This document shows positions 13,681-18,466 of a stretch of 18,466 nt of DNA, in pieces. Every line of letters starts with the position of its first letter. Positions within the stretch are counted from its first letter, which is position 1. Made by a program: the position numbers and the translations under genes. This stretch comes from an uncultured Collinsella sp. (lineage in GTDB: Bacteria; Actinomycetota; Coriobacteriia; Coriobacteriales; Coriobacteriaceae). Location: positions 1 through 18,466 of the forward strand of contig CAUBGU010000025.1 in assembly GCA_958435545.1 (NCBI GenBank). The letters are read 5' to 3'. The notes below the pieces were generated by a model. That model had not been told where the DNA came from. It searched no databases and worked only from the letters and a program-made list of their open reading frames with translations.

Positions 13681-14907
13681 ATGGATTTTTCTCCGGCGGA
13701 TCTGTTCCGTTCAACCAAGACCGGCTCTCGCAGCAGCCTGGACCGCGTCAACAAGCAACTTTCGGCCTCGCGCGGCACGTTTCGCCAAAAGGTGCATATC
13801 GGTGTGCTCGTGGCTACTGTGGCGCTCGTCGCCTACGGTGCCATCATTATCTGGTCGGCTTCGCAGTTTAAGGCCGATGCTTCGTTCTCGCGCCATTTGC
13901 TGGGAATTGGCATCGGAGCGGTGCTGGCGGTGCTCGTCTGGCGAACCGACCTGCGCGGTATTTCCAATTTCTCGACGGCGTTGCTCGTCATCGACCTGAT
14001 CGTGATCTTCTCGCCCAAGATTCCGGGTCTGTCCTATACGGGCGGTCTGGGCATGACGGGCTGGATCAAGATTCCCGGTATCGGCTTGACATTCCAGCCG
14101 GTTGAGCTTGCCAAGCTCATCACCATCTTCTTTATTGCTACGCTTGGATCGCAGTATAACGGCCGCATCGATACCGTTCGCGACTACGTCAAGCTCTGCG
14201 GTATGCTGTCCATTCCGTTTTTGGCCGTCGTTGCCATGGGCGACCTGGGCTCGGGCCTGGTCGTGCTGGTTTCGGGCGCCATCGTCATCTGTATGAGCGG
14301 TGCACGCCGCGAATGGGTGCTGTCGACCCTGGCCCTGCTTGTGGGCCTGGTGGCCCTCGTCCTGGCGCTCGATTCGGTTTTTGATTCGTTGCTCGGCCAC
14401 GATGTGCTCATCAAGCAGTACCAGATGAACCGTCTGACGGTCTTTATCGACCCCGATAATGCCGATTCGGACGATGCGTACAATCTGCAGCAGTCGTTGA
14501 TCGCGGTCGGCTCGGGCGGCTTCTTTGGTAAGGGTTTGGGCCATGCGACGCAGTCGGCCGGCGGCTTCCTACCCGAGTTCCATACCGACTTCGTCTTCGC
14601 CTTTTTGTCCGAGACCTTTGGCTTCTGCGGTTCCTTTTTGCTGCTGTGCTTGTACGTGCTGCTCATCTTCTCGACGATCCGCGTTGCCTTTAAGTGCGAG
14701 TCTCTGTTCCTACGCTTATCATGCGTAGGTATCGTCGGCATGTGGGCGTTCCAGACCTTCGAAAACATCGGCATGTGCATCGGCATGATGCCGATTACCG
14801 GTATTCCGCTGCCGTTTATTAGCTTCGGTTCGTCTTCGATGATGATTCAGCTGCTGACGGTGGGTATCGTACAATCCATATGGCGGCATCGTTCGGGCGC
14901 CGCGTAA
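13681..14907 (+). CDS. rodA: RodA, SEDS-family peptidoglycan glycosyltransferase
   Basis: 408 residues from ATG 13681, whose AGGAGG (13670-13675) overlaps the PBP2 stop. RodA polymerises lipid II glycan strands in complex with PBP2. A basic cytoplasmic N-terminus (about 38 residues, longer than in Escherichia coli RodA) precedes about ten membrane helices. The large extracytoplasmic loop contains Q-S-L-I-A-V-G-S-G-G-F-F-G-K-G and then P-E-F-H-T-D303-F, where the Asp matches the catalytic residue of the family. The C-terminal SEDS signature reads N-I-G-M-C-I-G-M-M-P-I-T-G-I-P-L-P-F-I-S with F-G-S-S-S after it, where Y-G-G-S-S is usual. Adjacency to PBP2 and mreBCD marks it as RodA rather than FtsW or SpoVE. 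Confidence 0.95.
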   Translation: MDFSPADLFRSTKTGSRSSLDRVNKQLSASRGTFRQKVHIGVLVATVALVAYGAIIIWSASQFKADASFSRHLLGIGIGAVLAVLVWRTDLRGISNFSTALLVIDLIVIFSPKIPGLSYTGGLGMTGWIKIPGIGLTFQPVELAKLITIFFIATLGSQYNGRIDTVRDYVKLCGMLSIPFLAVVAMGDLGSGLVVLVSGAIVICMSGARREWVLSTLALLVGLVALVLALDSVFDSLLGHDVLIKQYQMNRLTVFIDPDNADSDDAYNLQQSLIAVGSGGFFGKGLGHATQSAGGFLPEFHTDFVFAFLSETFGFCGSFLLLCLYVLLIFSTIRVAFKCESLFLRLSCVGIVGMWAFQTFENIGMCIGMMPITGIPLPFISFGSSSMMIQLLTVGIVQSIWRHRSGAA

Positions 14908-14925
14908 CCGCTGGAGGGGTTTGCT

Positions 14926-15855
14926 ATGAAAATTCCCGTAGATAAGCTGACCCGCGCTTTTAAGATGGGCGCGTCCGTTAAGAAGGATTCCGATACGCCG
15001 GTGCGCGTCTCGGTCTATCTGGATTCGTCCGCCTCGCGCTTTCTGGCCGAGACGGTGCGTGACGCCTTTGTGCCGCAAACGACCTCGGGTATTGTGCGCG
15101 TCGAGCGTCTGGGGGAGGAGCGAATTGCTCCAAAGACCGATACCGATGTGGTGCTGGTGCTCTCGTGTGGTTCCGACCGCTTGGAGAGTGCCGTGCAGGA
15201 GCTCGTGATCGCCGGCGCGCCCGTGTGCGTGCTTGCCGAGTCTGCTGTGGAGGTGCCGTTTATCGAGGAGTCCACGCCCATGCTCGGCGTGGTAGCGGCA
15301 ACCGATAAGACGTATCTGCTCGAGACGCTTGCCCGCTGGATTCTCGATCGCACCGACAAGGAAACGGCTTTTGCGGCGAACTTTGCCTTCATGCGCATCG
15401 CGGCGGCCAATCGTATCATCACCTCGTGCGCGCTTACCAATATGGCGACCGGTGCACTGGTGTTTTTGCCGGGCGCCGATTATCCCGTTATGGCGCTGGC
15501 GCAGGTGGGCATGCTCTTTGAGCTCGCTGCCGTCTTTGGACGCGGCATTAAGCCCGAGCGCGGCTACGAGGTCGCGGGCGTGCTTGCCGGCGGTCTTGTG
15601 ATCCGCGCGGTCACCCGCGCACTCGTCAAGCAGACGCCGCATATTGGGTTTGCCGTCAAGGCGCTCACTGCTGCCGCGGGCACCTACGGCATGGGCCGTG
15701 CGCTTGTTTCGCTCTACGAGCGCGATGTCGACTACAGCCGTGCCAACGAGGTGGTCACTGCCACGTTCTCCCGCGTTCGCGATCTGGTGACCACGGTCGC
15801 GGGCGCTACCCGTCCTATGGCGTCCTACCAGGACGCATCAGATCTCGCTGCTTAG
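14926..15855 (+). CDS. DUF697/YcjF-type membrane protein with a P-loop-less GTPase-like N-terminal domain
   Basis: 309 residues from ATG 14926 with GGAGGGG at 14913-14919 (6 nt spacer). Residues about 25-143 alternate beta strands and helices (V-R-V-S-V-Y-L, D-V-V-L-V-L-S, G-A-P-V-C-V-L, a late helix L-L-E-T-L-A-R-W-I-L), like the second half of a small GTPase fold. No G-x4-G-K-S/T, D-x-x-G or N-K-x-D motif is present, so nucleotide binding is unlikely. Residues about 148-265 match the DUF697 pattern: hydrophobic helices with P-G-A-D-Y-P near 182-187, A-L-A-Q-V-G-M-L, a V-K-Q-T-P-H-I-G-F turn, and T-Y-G-M-G-R. DUF697 usually follows real GTPase domains. It lies between rodA and a radical SAM gene with gaps of 18 and 10 nt, so it is cotranscribed with the elongasome. 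Function unknown. Confidence 0.75.
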   Translation: MKIPVDKLTRAFKMGASVKKDSDTPVRVSVYLDSSASRFLAETVRDAFVPQTTSGIVRVERLGEERIAPKTDTDVVLVLSCGSDRLESAVQELVIAGAPVCVLAESAVEVPFIEESTPMLGVVAATDKTYLLETLARWILDRTDKETAFAANFAFMRIAAANRIITSCALTNMATGALVFLPGADYPVMALAQVGMLFELAAVFGRGIKPERGYEVAGVLAGGLVIRAVTRALVKQTPHIGFAVKALTAAAGTYGMGRALVSLYERDVDYSRANEVVTATFSRVRDLVTTVAGATRPMASYQDASDLAA

Positions 15856-15865
15856 GGGTTTTCCG

Positions 15866-17743
15866 TTGCGCGTTGCATACCAAGATTGTTTTCATTTAAT
15901 TGAGCCGTTGCTCGCCAAGGTCGAGAAGCCGAGCCGCTATATCGATCACGAGTGGGGCACGCTTTCCAAGGCCGATGCCGACTACCGTTGCTGCCTGATC
16001 TACCCGGATGTGTACGAGGTCGGTCTGCCCAACCAGGGCATCGCCATCCTCTACAACATCCTTAACCAGGCCGAGGGCATCTCCTGCGAGCGCGGCTATG
16101 TGCCGTGGCCCGATATGGGTGACGCCATGCGCGAGGCGGGTATTCCTCTGCTGTCGCTCGAAGGTGCTGCGCCGGTCGCTTCGTTTGATATCGTCGGTCT
16201 GCATGTGCCGCACGAGATGGCGGTGACGAACTTCCTCGAGGCACTCGACCTCGCTGGCATTCCGCTGTTAGCGGCCGACCGAGGTGAAGACGACCCTATC
16301 ATCATCGCCGGCGGCCCCTCGGTGTACAACCCCGAGCCGTACGCGGCCTTCTTCGATGCCATCCTCATCGGTGAGGGCGAGGAATCGCTGCTCGAGACCT
16401 GCCAGCTGCATCGCCGCCTGCGTGACGAAGGGGTCCCGCGCGCGCAGATTGTCGAGCAGCTTGCATCCATTGCCGGCAACTACGTGCCGTCGCTCTATGA
16501 GGTTCGTCACGACGAGCCCTGCTCGCCGCATGGCTACACCGTGCCGCGTGAGGGCAAGGATGCGCCGACCGTGGTCTACAAGCGCGTCGTCGAGGATTTC
16601 GGCGCCACAAATCCGCTGTCGCAGTCGTGCGTACCCTATGCGCAGCTGGTCCACGACCGCCTGTCTATCGAGATTCTGCGCGGCTGCGCCCGCGGCTGTC
16701 GTTTTTGCCAGGCCGGCATGACGTATCGCCCGGTGCGCGAGCGCTCGGCCGACCAGATCGTCTCGTCGGTGATCCAGGGTCTGGAAAAGACCGGCTATGA
16801 CGAGGTGTCGCTGACCTCGCTCTCCACGACCGACCACTCCTGCATTCGCGACGTGCTCGGCAGGCTCAACCGTCGCCTGGAGGATACGGGTATTCGCGTG
16901 TCTATTCCGTCGCAGCGCCTGGATTCGTTTGGCGTGGATATGGCCGAGTCGGTCGCCGGCGAAAAGAAGGGCGGCCTGACGTTCGCGCCCGAGGCCGGCA
17001 GCCAGCGCATGCGCGACATCATTAACAAGAACGTGACCGAGGAGGACCTGGACCGTGCGGCCAAGGCGGCCTTCGAGGCCGGCTGGAACCGCATGAAGCT
17101 CTACTTTATGATGGGCCTTCCCGGCGAACGCGACGAGGACATCGTGGCCATCGCCAATCTGGCCGATCACGTGCTGGAGCTCGGTCGTTCCGTGGTGCCC
17201 AAGGCTCGTCGCGGCTCGATCTCGGTGTCCATCTCGGTTTCGGTCTTTATCCCCAAGGCTGCCACGCCGTTCCAGTGGTGCCCGCAGCTCGACTACGACG
17301 ACGTCAAGCGTCGCCAGAAGCTGCTTATCACGAGCGTTCGCAACCGTGCCGTTCGCGTTCATTACCACGATGCCGAGACCTCGCTCATCGAGGCCGCGCT
17401 GTCCCGCGCCGGTCGTGACATGACGCCCGTCATCATCGATGCTTGGCGCTCGGGCTCTCGCTTTGACGCCTGGGTAGAGCATTTCTCGCTCGATAACTGG
17501 AAGGAGGCTGCTGCCAAAAACGGCATCGACCTCAATGAGCTCGTGCACCTGCCCTACGAATTGGACTGGCGCCTGCCGTGGGAGCACGTGAGCCCCGGCT
17601 GCACGCGCGGCTTCCTCGAGCGCGAGTACCGTCGCTCGCTCGAGGGCGTCACGACTCCCGACTGCACCCGCACGTCGTGCACCGGCTGCGGGATCTGCCC
17701 CACGCTCCACGCCAAGAATGTATTGATGGGTGATCGCGCATGA
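15866..17743 (+). CDS. B12-binding-like radical SAM protein, TIGR03960 family
   Basis: 625 residues from TTG 15866 with AGGGG at 15854-15858. Residues about 40-210 resemble the cobalamin-binding-type N-domain of such proteins (Y-P-D-V-Y-E-V-G near 46-53, I-I-A-G-G-P-S near 146-152, G-E-G-E-E-S near 169-174). Residues about 255-500 are the radical SAM barrel; the 4Fe-4S-binding cysteines are C274, C278 and C281 (C-x3-C-x2-C), and F-A-P-E-A-G-S is at 373-379. The C-terminus has a second Cys group, C600, C605, C608 and C611, which could hold another metal cluster. Members are typically paired with the TIGR03936/DUF2344 protein, as here, with a 4-nt ATGA overlap. Substrate unknown; RNA or protein modification is often suspected. 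The protein is full length and seems intact. Confidence 0.9.
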   Translation: MRVAYQDCFHLIEPLLAKVEKPSRYIDHEWGTLSKADADYRCCLIYPDVYEVGLPNQGIAILYNILNQAEGISCERGYVPWPDMGDAMREAGIPLLSLEGAAPVASFDIVGLHVPHEMAVTNFLEALDLAGIPLLAADRGEDDPIIIAGGPSVYNPEPYAAFFDAILIGEGEESLLETCQLHRRLRDEGVPRAQIVEQLASIAGNYVPSLYEVRHDEPCSPHGYTVPREGKDAPTVVYKRVVEDFGATNPLSQSCVPYAQLVHDRLSIEILRGCARGCRFCQAGMTYRPVRERSADQIVSSVIQGLEKTGYDEVSLTSLSTTDHSCIRDVLGRLNRRLEDTGIRVSIPSQRLDSFGVDMAESVAGEKKGGLTFAPEAGSQRMRDIINKNVTEEDLDRAAKAAFEAGWNRMKLYFMMGLPGERDEDIVAIANLADHVLELGRSVVPKARRGSISVSISVSVFIPKAATPFQWCPQLDYDDVKRRQKLLITSVRNRAVRVHYHDAETSLIEAALSRAGRDMTPVIIDAWRSGSRFDAWVEHFSLDNWKEAAAKNGIDLNELVHLPYELDWRLPWEHVSPGCTRGFLEREYRRSLEGVTTPDCTRTSCTGCGICPTLHAKNVLMGDRA

Positions 17744-18466
17744 GTGAGCGCCTGACCGACAACCCCTCGCTCTTTAGGCTTCGTGTTCGCTATGGCAAGC
17801 GCGATCGCCTTAAGTACCTGGGCCATCTCGAAGTGATCCATACCATTGAGCGCATCGTGCGCCGTGCGGGACTTCCCTATGCCGTCACGCAGGGCTTCTC
17901 TCCGCACATGCGCGTGGGCTTCTCTTCGGCGCTACCGGTTGGTACGTCGTCGACCTGCGAGTGGTATGACCTGTTTATGACCGAGTTCGTGGGGCTCGAC
18001 GAGGCGTTTGAGCGCCTGGCTGTGGCGTCTCCGGCCGATCTGGCGCCTATCGAGGCGGCGTACATCGACGTGCGCACGCCGGCGTTGACGGCGCAGCTCA
18101 CGCGCCTGTCGTATCGCATCGACCTGCACTTAGATCCCGAGGCGCCCGTAAGCGCCGAGGAGGTGCGTCGTGCGATCGACACGCTGCGCGCGGACCATGG
18201 CATCGACTACGCGCGCGGAAAAAAGAGCAAGCGATTGGATTTGGATCACACGCTCGTGGGCTATGAGCTCACGGCGGGGGAGCGCCCGGACCATTTGGTG
18301 CTCATGCTCGACACCCATGCCGACAACGAGGGCTCCATGCGTCCGGAAATTTTGCTTTCCGCTGCTGATGTTTTGTTGCAGGGCTTGACCCCGGGCGTGG
18401 ATGCACCTATTGTTTCCACCGGTATGCAAGACCTCGTGACCATCTGCTCCTACGATGTCGAGCGTC
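17740..18466 (+). CDS. Radical SAM-linked protein, TIGR03936/DUF2344 (partial at right edge)
   Basis: The ATG at 17740 overlaps the upstream stop (ATGA), and the frame stays open to the last base, giving 242 residues with the C-terminus outside the window. The N-terminus has the DUF2344 pattern: a basic K-x-x-R-L-K-Y-L-G-H-L-E segment, then R-R-A-G-L-P-Y, and G-F-S-P-H-M-R-V-G-F-S with a P-V-G-T-S-S turn after it. No Cys cluster or membrane helix is seen. In many bacteria this protein follows, or is fused to, the TIGR03960 radical SAM enzyme, and the pair often precedes the ribonuclease E/G gene; that gene would lie just beyond this window. It probably acts as a partner or substrate-recognition subunit, which is inference from the pairing. 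Confidence 0.9.
   Translation, partial: MSERLTDNPSLFRLRVRYGKRDRLKYLGHLEVIHTIERIVRRAGLPYAVTQGFSPHMRVGFSSALPVGTSSTCEWYDLFMTEFVGLDEAFERLAVASPADLAPIEAAYIDVRTPALTAQLTRLSYRIDLHLDPEAPVSAEEVRRAIDTLRADHGIDYARGKKSKRLDLDHTLVGYELTAGERPDHLVLMLDTHADNEGSMRPEILLSAADVLLQGLTPGVDAPIVSTGMQDLVTICSYDVER

Noticed and set aside
16268..17710. 480-codon open frame on the minus strand opposite the radical SAM gene
   Set aside because: It is a shadow of a protein with intact Cys motifs; the antisense product has no recognisable motif and no ribosome site of note.
1..18466. CRISPR arrays, insertion sequences, rRNA or tRNA genes
   Set aside because: No regularly spaced repeats, transposase motifs or conserved RNA segments were found on reading through the window.

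Overview
The window reads as a high-GC chromosome of the class Coriobacteriia (Actinomycetota), probably a Collinsella-like gut actinobacterium, with the tail end of a prophage on its left. This assignment is inferred from base composition, frequent TTG/GTG starts, an mreBCD-PBP2-rodA cluster and the flavour of the proteins. No rRNA, tRNA or other marker is present to confirm it. Every gene I can support is on the plus strand.

Positions 1-2718 hold the right end of a prophage. They contain the 3' end of an unidentified gene with its own terminator, then a tight late module: a small phage protein, an XkdX-family protein, a membrane-anchored coiled-coil protein, a holin-like three-helix protein, an N-acetylmuramoyl-L-alanine amidase endolysin with three GWLD repeats in its wall-binding region, and a possible 29-residue membrane peptide. 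A strong intrinsic terminator closes the module at 2687-2718. No integrase or att pair is visible, so the exact prophage/host boundary (somewhere in about 2719-2880) is inferred.

Positions 2719-2895 are a non-coding leader in front of a CtpE/Exp7-like P-type cation ATPase (2896-5619). The leader contains two DNA palindromes and two mutually exclusive RNA stems, one of them terminator-like. It is the best candidate here for an undescribed regulatory element.

Positions 5723-8831 encode envelope-associated housekeeping proteins: a double-zinc-ribbon membrane protein, a cyclophilin-type peptidyl-prolyl isomerase with a good promoter, and a TPR membrane protein coupled to it. A 14-bp hairpin without a proper U-tract separates them from the next operon.

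From 8947 to the window end runs one apparent operon: mreB, mreC, mreD, PBP2 (mrdA), rodA, a DUF697-type membrane protein, a TIGR03960-type radical SAM protein, and the start of its TIGR03936/DUF2344 partner (cut by the window edge). MreB filaments, MreC/MreD, the SEDS glycosyltransferase RodA and the transpeptidase PBP2 form the lateral-wall elongasome. The last three genes share the transcript but have no established role in wall growth. Nothing here is a clearly novel defence or mobile system; the open questions are the ATPase leader RNA, the DUF697 gene and the radical SAM pair.
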